A stretch of 64,000 nt of DNA from Acinetobacter corruptisaponis (lineage in GTDB: Bacteria; Pseudomonadota; Gammaproteobacteria; Pseudomonadales; Moraxellaceae): contig NZ_CP125671.1 of assembly GCF_030053775.1 (NCBI RefSeq), positions 1-64,000 of the forward strand, in the 5' to 3' direction. The position numbers were made by a program, and so were the translations under genes. Under the pieces are notes generated by a model. It ran no database searches and was not told where the DNA came from. It saw only the letters and a list, made by a program, of their open reading frames with translations. This document shows, piece after piece, positions 1 to 7,792 of this stretch. How positions within the stretch are numbered: the stretch's first letter is position 1; the number at the start of each line of letters is the position of its first letter.

Positions 1-318
1 ATGACAAAATTAAAATATACCCCTGAAATCAGAGAAAGAGCGGTTCAATTATTGATTGAATCCGAGAAAGATTATCCTTCTACTTGGGCTGCAATCACAG
101 CAATTGCGCCTAAGATTGGTTGTACTCCTGAAACACTTCGTGCTTGGCATCAAAAGCATTTAGATCAGCAAAATCCTATTAAAGTACAACAGATATCTGA
201 TCAAGAAAAAATGAAGCAAATGGAACGTGAAATTAAAGAATTAAAGCGTGCCAATGAAATTCTACGTAAAGCAGCCGCTTTTTTCGCCCAGGCGGAGCTC
301 GACCGCCCACACAAATAA
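1..318 (+). CDS. IS3-family transposase OrfA
   Basis: A 105-residue helix-turn-helix and leucine-zipper protein that binds the IS ends. It is identical in protein sequence to the OrfA of copy B at 6366-6683. The window starts exactly at its ATG, so no upstream signal can be read. Near its end lies a T_TTT_TTC heptamer (279-285) in the correct phase, followed after a few bases by a GGCGG/CCGCC stem. This is the layout of the -1 programmed frameshift that produces OrfAB in IS3 elements; the frameshift itself is inferred. The stop overlaps the start of orfB. Confidence 0.9.
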   Translation: MTKLKYTPEIRERAVQLLIESEKDYPSTWAAITAIAPKIGCTPETLRAWHQKHLDQQNPIKVQQISDQEKMKQMEREIKELKRANEILRKAAAFFAQAELDRPHK

Positions 319-1243
319 TGGTGGATTTCATCCATAACAATAAAGACTTATATGGTGTTGATGCGATTTGTAGGATTTTACCGATCGCAGCTTCAACCTA
401 TTATCGAACTTTAGATCTCGCTGACAATCCAGAACATCGAGCGAAACGAGCGAAACGAGATCTACATGATGAGCATCATGCTGAACAAATTAAACGAATT
501 TGGAAAGAAAGTTCAGGTCGATATGGTGTGCGTAAGGTCTGGCAACAATTGAAACGTGAAGGTTATGTTATCGCCCGTTGTACTGTTGCTCGATTAATGA
601 AAAAGCTAGGTATACAAGGTGTTTGGCGTGGTAAGAACAAACAAACTACCCGCAGCCGAGATGATCAAAAACGAGCAGATGATTTAGTGAAACGGAATTT
701 TAGTGCTGATCGACCTGACCCTTGCGAAGCAGTGCTTCTCAGGTCAGTGACTTTACGTATATTCAAACCAATTATGGCTGGGTCTACACCGCCTTTATTA
801 TTGATGTGTTCTCGCGAGCAATTGTTGGATGGAAAGTATCAACACGGATGAATACAGATATGGTACTTGATGCACTGGAGCAAGCATTGCATGATCGAGG
901 TATGCCAAAGCATGTAATTCATCATTCAGACAGAGGTGTGCAATACCTCTCTATTCGCTACACCAATCGTCTAGAAGCAGCAAATTTACGAGCGTCAGTC
1001 GGCACGACTGGTGATTCGTATGATAATGCTTTGGCTGAAACGGTAAATGGTTTATACAAAACAGAGGTGATTGAATATTTAAAAGCAGATTGGCAAGGTT
1101 TAGCAGATGTACAACTTGCGACACTCAACTGGGTAGATTGGTTCAATAAAAAGCGTGTACACAGTGCACTGGGTTATGTATCGCCTTTTGAGTTTGAAGC
1201 AATGTACTATGATAAGATTAACCCGTTAGGTCAGGTGGCCTAA
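318..1243 (+). pseudogene. IS3-family transposase OrfB, frameshifted
   Basis: Catalytic DDE subunit of the IS3 transposase. Compared with the intact 305-residue OrfB of copy B (6683-7600), 8 bp in the middle of the gene have been replaced by a 21-bp hairpin sequence at 721-741. This shifts the frame, so the product ends early at 851. The rest, including the second Asp and the Glu of the DDE triad, can only be read from about 742 to 1243 in another frame. Both halves remain otherwise closely similar to copy B, so the damage is recent. The protein is presumably inactive, leaving copy B as the transposase source. Confidence 0.85.
721..741 (-). repeat. hairpin repeat inserted in orfB of IS copy A
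   Basis: On the minus strand this reads TGAGAAGCACTGCTTCGCAAG, minus its last base 20 of 21 identical to the core of the repeats at 6320-6342 and 6788-6810. The GAAGCA/TGCTTC arms can form a small hairpin. In copy B the same place holds 8 ordinary coding bases, so this is a replacement or insertion that breaks orfB. Confidence 0.75.
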
Positions 1244-1389
1244 CTTAAATAAAAAAGTCTCCGACAAACCCGGTACGGTTCAGTCCAGATCTATCAAAGA
1301 TCTGATCACAGAATTTGAGTAACCTTAAACTTTTTGCAGCCTTAAGTAAAGATATACAGAATTTTTGAAAAAAGCATAGGTCTAGATAA

Positions 1390-1782
1390 TCAAGCTAGAT
1401 TTTTTAGAACTCCACATTGGTCAATTGTACATAAGCCATCACAAGTACCTCTTAAATCAGATAATTGTTCAATAAGCTTTTGTTGCTTGATTATATTTTC
1501 TCTGATAGCACTGACATGTAAGTCAATTAATTCATTCACATCTGAACAATTTTTCTTGGGATTATCTTTATAGGTGAGTAATTGACGAATTTCATTCAAA
1601 CTCATATTTAAAGTTCGGCAATTCAAAATAAACTTAATTCGCTCAACATAGCCTATATCGTAAAGGCGGTAATTTCCTTCCGTTCTTTCCGGTTCCGGAA
1701 TTAAACCTTCCTTTTCATAAAACCTAAGCGTTAAGACTGGGCATGAGGTTTTTTTAGAGAGTTCACCAATTTTTAAATGCAT
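1390..1782 (-). CDS. cadR: MerR-family regulator, CadR/PbrR type
   Basis: Metal-sensing transcription factor of the Cd/Pb/Zn-responsive branch of the MerR family. From the Met at 1782 the protein starts MHLKIGELSKKTSC, the standard MerR N-terminus with a winged helix (residues about 1-70), then a long dimerisation helix. The C-terminal metal loop holds Cys in CDGLCTIDQCG, and a further Cys (NCSD) sits at the head of the dimerisation helix, as in CadR and PbrR. An upstream in-frame Met at 1842 would add 20 unrelated residues running across the promoter and is unlikely. It is divergent from the exporter at 1861 and shares an operator with it. Which metal it senses cannot be told from sequence. 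Confidence 0.85.
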   Translation of the reverse strand: MHLKIGELSKKTSCPVLTLRFYEKEGLIPEPERTEGNYRLYDIGYVERIKFILNCRTLNMSLNEIRQLLTYKDNPKKNCSDVNELIDLHVSAIRENIIKQQKLIEQLSDLRGTCDGLCTIDQCGVLKNLA

Positions 1783-1805
1783 TGAGCTGATATTTCCAAA
1801 AAATC

Positions 1806-1836
1806 TTGACTCTATAGTAACTATAGGGATTCTAAT
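1806..1836 (+). promoter_or_regulatory. MerR-type promoter and operator
   Basis: A -35 box TTGACT (1806-1811) and a -10 box TCTAAT (1831-1836) are separated by 19 bp, the over-long spacing typical of promoters activated by MerR proteins. The spacer holds the dyad CTATAG-TAA-CTATAG (1812-1826). Published pbr/cad promoters have a very similar sequence. It points at the transporter gene at 1861 and the downstream feoAB; activation by the adjacent CadR-like protein is inferred. Confidence 0.85.
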
Positions 1837-1860
1837 ATTCAAAGTTTATAAATTTTTTTA

Positions 1861-3153
1861 ATGGGTATAACTATGAGTGGCTGTGGATGTAGTAAAGAAA
1901 CACCATGCGAAGATAAGAAATCTCAACAAGAAAATCATCCATCAATTGCAGAAGCAAGCAATTCAAAGAATTGTGATAATACGCCTAGCTGTTGTGGTGA
2001 AGAGGAAGAAGAAAAATCTTCATCTCCTTGCTGTAACACTTCAAACAGTTGTGAAGATACCGCTCAATCCTGTTGTGGTTCTGATCCCAAAGAAAATTTA
2101 AGCACTGAAAACGTTTTAAAAGATTCGCACTACATGAGTGAATACTTAGTTCCCAAAATGGATTGTTCTGCGGAAGAACAGATGGTTCGTATGGCGCTAT
2201 CTTCAATTGATGGTGTTCAAAAACTCATCTTTGATTTACCTAACCGGTCTTTAAAGGTTCTACATAATCAAAAAGATGAAAATATAACCACCAAACTTGA
2301 AGCTTTGGGTTTTGGTGCAAAGCTTGTGAAGACTGAAACTTATATAAGCAATCAACAGGCTAAGCAAACAAGTACCTACACCATTCCTAAAATGGATTGC
2401 TCTGCTGAAGAGCAAATGGTCCGTATGGCTCTTGCAGATATTGAAGCAGTTAAAGGTCTTACTTTTGATCTTCCCAATCGAAAACTGAAAGTCTTCCATA
2501 ATGAAGGGATTCAGCAAATTACGGCTAAACTCGAAGGACTGGGTTTTGGGGCGAAACTTGATGAAACACAGCTTTCTTCAGGCGATATACCTAATGAACC
2601 TGATCCTGTGAGACAAGCTAAAGTACTTAAACTGTTATTAGGTATTAATGCTCTACTTTTCTTTATAGAATTCATCAGCGGTATTATTGCTGCGTCTACA
2701 GGATTGATTGCTGATTCTCTAGATATGTTTGCCGATGCAGCCGTTTATGGTATTGCGCTATATGCCGTCGGAAAAGCTGCGAAATATCAAATAAAAGCAG
2801 CCCATTTCGCAGGTTGGATTCAGTTATTACTTGCTGTTATCGTGATTGTTGATGTCATTAGACGATTCATGTTTGGAAGCGAGCCAGAATCAACGCTCAT
2901 GATTGTTATTGGCCTGCTCGCACTTATAGCTAACGTGACATGCTTATATCTTATTTCTGGTCATCGAGAAGATGGCGCACATATGAAAGCCAGTTGGATT
3001 TTCTCGGCGAATGACGTTGTCGTAAATATGGGCGTTATATTTGCCGGTGTACTCGTGGCGTGGACGGGATCAGCTTACCCAGACTTAATCATTGGCATCC
3101 TGGTTTCTTTATTCGTGCTTAATGGTGCTCGAAAGATTTTGGCTTTGAAGTAA
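1861..3153 (+). CDS. cation transporter with Cys-rich head and two metal-binding domains
   Basis: Inner-membrane cation exporter related to the cation diffusion facilitator family. The first ~90 residues are rich in Cys pairs and triplets (CGCSK, CCGEE, CCNTS, CCGSD). Two near-copies of a ferredoxin-fold metal-binding domain follow, about residues 92-156 and 170-235, each with the motif PKMDCSAEEQMVRMAL. This replaces the usual MxCxxC and leaves one Cys. The six-helix transporter part occupies about 250-430, with DSLDMFAD in helix II and SANDVVVN in helix V in place of the usual HxxxD pairs. First gene after the MerR-type promoter, 11 bp before feoA. A second possible start is Met5 (1873). 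Substrate likely Zn, Cd, Co or Pb, inferred from the regulator. Confidence 0.8.
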   Translation: MGITMSGCGCSKETPCEDKKSQQENHPSIAEASNSKNCDNTPSCCGEEEEEKSSSPCCNTSNSCEDTAQSCCGSDPKENLSTENVLKDSHYMSEYLVPKMDCSAEEQMVRMALSSIDGVQKLIFDLPNRSLKVLHNQKDENITTKLEALGFGAKLVKTETYISNQQAKQTSTYTIPKMDCSAEEQMVRMALADIEAVKGLTFDLPNRKLKVFHNEGIQQITAKLEGLGFGAKLDETQLSSGDIPNEPDPVRQAKVLKLLLGINALLFFIEFISGIIAASTGLIADSLDMFADAAVYGIALYAVGKAAKYQIKAAHFAGWIQLLLAVIVIVDVIRRFMFGSEPESTLMIVIGLLALIANVTCLYLISGHREDGAHMKASWIFSANDVVVNMGVIFAGVLVAWTGSAYPDLIIGILVSLFVLNGARKILALK

Positions 3154-3164
3154 GAGTATCGAAA

Positions 3165-3425
3165 ATGAATCTATTTCAAGTTAAACAAAATCAGATCGTC
3201 AAAATTAGAGATCTCAAAAAAGGTAATCAATACAGTCATACCACTGATCCCGTATTGGAACGGCTCCAACTATTAGGTTTTAGAGAGGGTGAAACTCTAC
3301 AAGTACTCGCTAAAGGTGTTTTTGGCGGAGATCCTGTTTTAGTTCAAATTGAAACTTCAAGATTCGCATTAAGAAAGAATGAAGCTGAAAGAATTTTTGT
3401 AGAGTTAGTATCCAATGAAGATTAA
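3165..3425 (+). CDS. feoA: FeoA-like SH3 protein
   Basis: Small cytoplasmic partner of FeoB. The 86 residues have the FeoA pattern: a DLKKGNQY start of the SH3-like barrel, RLQLLGFREGETLQVL, then GGDPVLVQIETSRFALRKNEAERI, a typical FeoA C-terminus. It follows the exporter gene by 11 bp and overlaps feoB by 11 bp, so the three genes are very likely translated from one messenger. FeoA proteins support FeoB-dependent ferrous iron uptake. Finding it behind a Cd/Pb-type promoter is unusual and suggests either metal-stress-driven iron uptake or transport of another divalent metal. Confidence 0.85.
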   Translation: MNLFQVKQNQIVKIRDLKKGNQYSHTTDPVLERLQLLGFREGETLQVLAKGVFGGDPVLVQIETSRFALRKNEAERIFVELVSNED

Positions 3426-5244
3426 GAACATTGCATTAGTCGGTAATCCAAATTGCGGAAAAACCTCTTTATTTAATACGCTTACTGGTACGCGACAAAA
3501 AGTTGCCAACTATGCTGGAGTTACCGTAGAAAGAAAAGAAGGTTCTTTTAGATTACCTTCTGGTGATGCAGTACGAGTATTGGACTTACCCGGAACTTAC
3601 AGTTTAAAACCTAGTAGTTTAGATGAAGAAGTCACCAGGGCAGTTTGTTTGGGCGAGCTAAAAGGTGAAATTCTCCCCGACATTTTTATATGCGTCGTAG
3701 ATGCCACAAATTTAAGCTTACATTTGAGCTTGGTTCTCGAAGTTCGTGCTTTAAATCGCCCTATGATTCTTGTATTAAATATGATGGATGAGGTCAAAAA
3801 GCGTGGTATTTCCATTGATAAGGATAAACTGTCTCAACTGTTAGGTATCCCTGTAGTTGAAGCTGTCGCAGTTAAAACAAAAGGAATTCAAGATTTAATT
3901 AATCAATTAGATCAAAAAAATCTTTTTATTACTCCTTATCATTCTGAATTAAGTCATTTTGAACAGGTCAAACAAATCACCAAACAAGTTATTTTAAATA
4001 ATGACAATGGTGATAAAAGAACCGCATTTCTAGATAAAATTTTTCTACATCCTGTATTAGGTTTAGTAATCTTAACTTTAACCATGTTTGTGATGTTCCA
4101 AGCGGTATTTATATGGGCAACACCTTTTATAGAATTCATTGAAAATTTTATCGTATGGCTCAGTGATTTTATTGGACCACTAATCCAACATCCTCTATTA
4201 AAAAGCTTGGTAGTCGATGGGGTAATTGCTGGCACAGGTAGCGTGCTTGCATATATGCCTCAGATTTTGATTTTATTCTTCTTCATTTTAATGCTTGAAG
4301 AGTCAGGCTATTTACCCCGAGCAGCATTTCTTTTAGATAAATTAATGTCTAAAGCCGGGCTTAGCGGCCGTTCATTTATTCCTCTGCTATCCAGTTTTGC
4401 TTGTGCGATTCCCGGAATTATGGCAACCAGAAGTATCAGCTCTGAACGGGACCGATTAGCAACAATTATGATTGCACCCTTGATGACCTGTTCAGCAAGA
4501 TTGCCCGTATATGCTTTATTGATCGCGGCATTTATTCCGAACCAATTAATCTACGGCTGGTTAAGTCTGCAAGGAGTAGTCCTTTTTGGTCTTTATATGT
4601 CGGGAATAGTCTCAGCGTTATTAGTTTCACTCTTTCTGAAGTTGGTTCGAAAAGATAAAACTGAAAGTATTTTTATTTTTGAGCTTCCCACATACCGAAT
4701 TCCAGATATTAGAAATATTGCATTAGGCTTATATGATAGGGCAACTATTTTCTTAAAACGAGTTGGTGGCATTATCGTCGCACTGTCTATCTTGTTATGG
4801 GTGCTAGTCACGTTCCCTCAACCACCAGATAATGCAAGCATGCCGGCCATTAACTATAGTTTAGCTGGTCAGTTAGGACATTTAATTCATCCTATATTTG
4901 CGCCTATTGGGTTTACATGGGAAATATGTATTGCACTCATTCCTGCTATGGCAGCAAGGGAAGTTGTAATTGCTGCTCTTGGGGTGATTTATGCGATGTC
5001 AGGTGATGAAGATACAGTAACTCAAAGTCTGTTAAGTCAAATTTCAGGCCCGGATGGATGGGGGTTAGCCACAGGTTTATCATTATTGGTATGGTTTATT
5101 TTTGCTCCACATTGTCTTGCCACGTTAGCAACAATTAGACGAGAAACAGGTAGCTGGAAACAGCCTGTCGTTATGGCAACTTATTTGTTTGCATTAGCCT
5201 ACATCTTTTCATTCATCACATATCAAGTTGCGAGTAAGTTTTAA
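3415..5244 (+). CDS. feoB: FeoB-like GTPase-permease
   Basis: Membrane transporter for ferrous iron or another divalent metal. An N-terminal G domain shows GNPNCGKTSLFN (P-loop), a G2 region around VTVERKEG, DLPGTY (G3) and NMMD (G4, usually NMID). The membrane part carries the FeoB gate motifs CAIPGIMATR and TCSARLPVYALL and the C-terminal CLATLATIRRETGSW. At 609 residues it is shorter than E. coli FeoB (about 770), mainly through a shorter linker after the G domain, within the range of compact FeoBs. No FeoC follows. It is last in the cadR-regulated unit and is followed directly by a strong terminator. Confidence 0.9.
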   Translation: MKIKNIALVGNPNCGKTSLFNTLTGTRQKVANYAGVTVERKEGSFRLPSGDAVRVLDLPGTYSLKPSSLDEEVTRAVCLGELKGEILPDIFICVVDATNLSLHLSLVLEVRALNRPMILVLNMMDEVKKRGISIDKDKLSQLLGIPVVEAVAVKTKGIQDLINQLDQKNLFITPYHSELSHFEQVKQITKQVILNNDNGDKRTAFLDKIFLHPVLGLVILTLTMFVMFQAVFIWATPFIEFIENFIVWLSDFIGPLIQHPLLKSLVVDGVIAGTGSVLAYMPQILILFFFILMLEESGYLPRAAFLLDKLMSKAGLSGRSFIPLLSSFACAIPGIMATRSISSERDRLATIMIAPLMTCSARLPVYALLIAAFIPNQLIYGWLSLQGVVLFGLYMSGIVSALLVSLFLKLVRKDKTESIFIFELPTYRIPDIRNIALGLYDRATIFLKRVGGIIVALSILLWVLVTFPQPPDNASMPAINYSLAGQLGHLIHPIFAPIGFTWEICIALIPAMAAREVVIAALGVIYAMSGDEDTVTQSLLSQISGPDGWGLATGLSLLVWFIFAPHCLATLATIRRETGSWKQPVVMATYLFALAYIFSFITYQVASKF

Positions 5245-5254
5245 TTAGCAAATG

Positions 5255-5294
5255 AATAAAAGAGGGGGGGGAGCTAGCTCCCCCCCCCTTTATT
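5255..5294. terminator. strong palindromic terminator with G8/C8 stem
   Basis: Eight G (5264-5271), AGCTAGCT, then a run of nine C (5280-5288), flanked by AATAAA on the left and TTTATT on the right. The hairpin is nearly perfect and works on either strand. It separates feoB from the convergent arsenite permease gene. Confidence 0.85.
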
Positions 5295-5367
5295 AAATTA
5301 CTCGATGTAAGCGTGGGCTTCTGAATACTTTTATCTAACTATAACAACTACTTAAATGTTTAAATCT

Positions 5368-6372
5368 CTAGGTTTTGAATAGTCGAGGTATCAGACGAAT
5401 ATAGATTGGTAAAAAGCATAGTTCAACGATAGTCTGAGTCAAGATTACAGTAGGAATTATGGGCATACTTCCCGGAATTGCAAAAGCTAATGGAAGAATA
5501 ACAAATGAATTTCTATATGATGCTGAAAAGGACACAGCACTAGCAGAGCCAGATTCTAATCGAAAAATACGAGCAATTATCCAACCCACGAATGGAGCAA
5601 TAATGGCAAAAGAAATATAAATTGGTAAAGCTTGAAGAGCTGCACTTTTTGCAAGCCCAATTTGAGGCATAACTGATGCTAGGACGATAAACAAAACTAG
5701 GGCTGTGGCAGGTACAGGAAATAAGTTTAGGCTTTCAGCCACTTTTTCTGCTTGTTCATTTCTATTCCCAATGAACTGAACTATAGCTGCCATTGCTAAG
5801 GGTGCAACAATGAACCATACAAACGCATGGACAAAAGGACCAATTTCAACAAGCTGAGCTACCTCTTCTCCGAGGAGTACACCAAGATAAATTGGTAATA
5901 AGATCATTTGGATAAGCAATAATACAGGTGTCATCGCAAGTAATAATCTTGCATTACCTTTCCCAACATGGGTGAAAGTAATCACATAATCAATACACGG
6001 TGCTAGTAGAACAAAAAGTACAGCTAAACGAATAAGTGGGTTTTCAGGTAAAAATTGTATTAGACCTGCCGTAATTAAAGGTAAGGCAATAAAGTTAGTA
6101 ATAAGTAATGCAGAAATAAAACGTAAATTTTTTAATGCCTTGCCAATTTCTGCAATAGGTACTTGTAAAAAAGTAGCAAATAACATTAATGCCAGTGCAG
6201 GGTTAATCAAACTTTCTAAAATCGTCGCTCCACTGATGGTTAATCCAAAAATAACTCCGATAAAGATGGTACAGAAGTAGATGAACCGTACCGGGTTTGT
6301 CGGAGAGTCAATATTCTGAGATGAGAAGCATTGCTTCGCAAGACGTAGCGAAGCGTAGTGTCCCGATGACAA
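5368..6372 (-). CDS. ACR3-like arsenic permease, 5' end replaced by IS
   Basis: Membrane permease of the bile acid:sodium symporter superfamily, arsenite (ACR3) type, with about ten hydrophobic segments. The conserved helix containing LLAPCIDYVITFTHVGKGN carries the Cys typical of ACR3 proteins. Genuine gene sequence ends at 6281, where IS copy B begins. The first 30 or so residues of the open frame (MSSGHYASLRLAKQ...) are read from the IS end, so the ATG at 6372 belongs to the element. The native start and perhaps 15-25 residues are lost. Whether the hybrid is made and works is unknown. No arsR, arsC or arsH accompanies it here. Confidence 0.75.
   Translation of the reverse strand: MSSGHYASLRLAKQCFSSQNIDSPTNPVRFIYFCTIFIGVIFGLTISGATILESLINPALALMLFATFLQVPIAEIGKALKNLRFISALLITNFIALPLITAGLIQFLPENPLIRLAVLFVLLAPCIDYVITFTHVGKGNARLLLAMTPVLLLIQMILLPIYLGVLLGEEVAQLVEIGPFVHAFVWFIVAPLAMAAIVQFIGNRNEQAEKVAESLNLFPVPATALVLFIVLASVMPQIGLAKSAALQALPIYISFAIIAPFVGWIIARIFRLESGSASAVSFSASYRNSFVILPLAFAIPGSMPIIPTVILTQTIVELCFLPIYIRLIPRLFKT
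6320..6342 (+). repeat. 23-bp hairpin repeat, first copy in IS B
   Basis: Starts GATGAGAAGCATTGCTTCG and ends CAAG. Identical over 23 bp to 6788-6810; GAAGCA-T-TGCTTC forms a hairpin. It lies between the left IS end and orfA. Just after it, GCTTCGC and GCGAAGC (6333-6354) form a second hairpin arm pair. Confidence 0.75.
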
Positions 6373-6683
6373 AATTAAAATATACCCCTGAAATCAGAGA
6401 AAGAGCGGTTCAATTATTGATTGAATCTGAAAAAGATTATCCTTCTACTTGGGCTGCAATCACAGCAATTGCGCCTAAGATTGGTTGTACTCCTGAAACA
6501 CTTCGTGCCTGGCATCAAAAGCATTTAGATCAGCAAAATCCTATTAAAGTACAACAGATATCTGATCAAGAAAAAATGAAGCAAATGGAACGTGAAATTA
6601 AAGAATTAAAGCGTGCCAATGAAATTCTACGTAAAGCAGCCGCTTTTTTCGCCCAGGCGGAGCTCGACCGCCCACACAAATAA
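6366..6683 (+). CDS. IS3-family transposase OrfA
   Basis: A 105-residue DNA-binding subunit identical to that of copy A. The start MTKLKYTPEIRE at 6366 matches copy A; an upstream ATG at 6297 would only add residues read from the IS end and the hairpin repeat. The slippery heptamer T_TTT_TTC is at 6644-6650, followed by a GGCGG/CCGCC stem, so a -1 frameshift into orfB is expected. The stop codon overlaps the orfB ATG. Confidence 0.9.
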   Translation: MTKLKYTPEIRERAVQLLIESEKDYPSTWAAITAIAPKIGCTPETLRAWHQKHLDQQNPIKVQQISDQEKMKQMEREIKELKRANEILRKAAAFFAQAELDRPHK

Positions 6684-7600
6684 TGGTGGATTTTATCCAT
6701 AATAATAAAGAGCTGTACGGAGTCGAGGCGATTTGTAGAATTTTACCGATCGCACCCTCAACCTATTACCGGACTCTAGATCTCTGCGATGAGAAGCATT
6801 GCTTCGCAAGGGAACATCGAGCAAAGCGAGATTTACATGACTTGCATCATGCTGAGGAGATTAAACGAATTTGGAAGGAAAGTTCAGGTCGATATGGTGT
6901 ACGTAAAGTCTGGCAAAAACTGAAACGTGAAGGCTATATTATTGCACGCTGTACTGTTGCTCGATTAATGAAAAAGCTAGGTATACAAGGTGTTTGGCGA
7001 GGTAAGAACAAACAAACCACCCGTAGCCGAGATGACCAAAAACGAGCAGATGATTTAGTGAAACGTAATTTTAGTGCTGATCGACCTGACCAATTATGGG
7101 TCAGTGACTTTACGTATATTCAAACTCATTCAGGCTGGGTTTATACTGCATTTATTATTGATGTGTTCTCACGAGCAATTGTTGGATGGAAAGTATCTAC
7201 ACGGATGAATACAGATATGGTACTCGATGCACTTGAGCAAGCATTGCACGATCGAGGCATGCCAAAGAATGTGATTCATCATTCCGATAGAGGTGTTCAA
7301 TATCTTTCTATTCGCTATACCAATCGTTTAGAAGCTGCAAATTTACGAGCATCAGTCGGTACAACTGGTGATTCATACGATAATGCTTTGGCTGAAACGG
7401 TGAATGGCTTATACAAAACAGAGGTGATTGAATATCTAAAAGCAGATTGGCAAGGTTTAGCGGATGTACAACTTGCGACACTAAATTGGGTAGATTGGTT
7501 CAATAAAGAGCGTGTACATAGTGCACTAGGTTATGTATCACCTTTTGATTTTGAAGCAATGTACTATGATAAGATTAACCCGTTAGGTCAGGTGGCCTAA
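6683..7600 (+). CDS. IS3-family transposase OrfB (DDE)
   Basis: 305-residue catalytic subunit. The rve integrase fold shows the first Asp in WVSDFTYIQT, the second in HHSDRGVQYLS and the Glu in DNALAETVNGLYK. Its N-terminal part contains the residues CDEKHCFARE, read through the hairpin repeat at 6788-6810. Copy A lacks that insert and has an unrelated short stretch there. The frame stays open, so this copy may still be active. It can serve both copies in trans. Confidence 0.9.
   Translation: MVDFIHNNKELYGVEAICRILPIAPSTYYRTLDLCDEKHCFAREHRAKRDLHDLHHAEEIKRIWKESSGRYGVRKVWQKLKREGYIIARCTVARLMKKLGIQGVWRGKNKQTTRSRDDQKRADDLVKRNFSADRPDQLWVSDFTYIQTHSGWVYTAFIIDVFSRAIVGWKVSTRMNTDMVLDALEQALHDRGMPKNVIHHSDRGVQYLSIRYTNRLEAANLRASVGTTGDSYDNALAETVNGLYKTEVIEYLKADWQGLADVQLATLNWVDWFNKERVHSALGYVSPFDFEAMYYDKINPLGQVA
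6788..6810 (+). repeat. 23-bp hairpin repeat inside orfB of IS B
   Basis: Identical over 23 bp to 6320-6342. At the matching place copy A has ordinary sequence, so this is an acquired insert. It keeps the reading frame and encodes CDEKHCFA-like residues. Confidence 0.75.
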
Positions 7601-7792
7601 CTTAAATAAAAAACTCTCCGACAAACCCGGTACGGTTCAAATGCTTTCTTGCCTTACAGTGGAATTGATAAAATAAAATTCAAGAATTGAACTATATAAA
7701 CTGGAATTTTTAAAGCGATCTTATTTAACTTCTATAAAAATGCCAATAGCGTCTAAAGGATATAGCACTACTGGCATCATATACTAAGGCTG

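Larger units (their letters stand above)
1..1282 (+). mobile_element. IS3-family element, copy A (left end outside window)
   Basis: Two-ORF IS3-family element. The right terminal inverted repeat, ending in ACAAACCCGGTACGGTTCA at 1264-1282, is the mirror of the left end of copy B at 6282. The left end lies before the window. Its orfB is frameshifted by a hairpin insertion at 721-741, so this copy probably cannot make its own transposase. It is in the same orientation as copy B (6282-7639), and together they bracket the metal genes at 1283-6281 like a compound transposon. Confidence 0.9.
6282..7639 (+). mobile_element. IS3-family element, copy B (complete)
   Basis: Complete 1,358-bp element with imperfect terminal inverted repeats: TGAACCGTACCGGGTTTGTC from 6282 and its mirror ending at 7639. 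It carries intact orfA and orfB. No target duplication is evident (left flank GTAGA, right flank AATGC), which fits recombination between copies or later loss. It sits inside the 5' end of the arsenite permease gene. Two copies of a 23-bp hairpin repeat lie inside it, at 6320 and 6788. Confidence 0.9.

Noticed and set aside
5255..5294. G8/C8 run as a possible assembly artefact or origin-like structure
   Set aside because: It is symmetric, flanked by A- and T-rich tracts and sits between convergent genes, which fits a bidirectional terminator.
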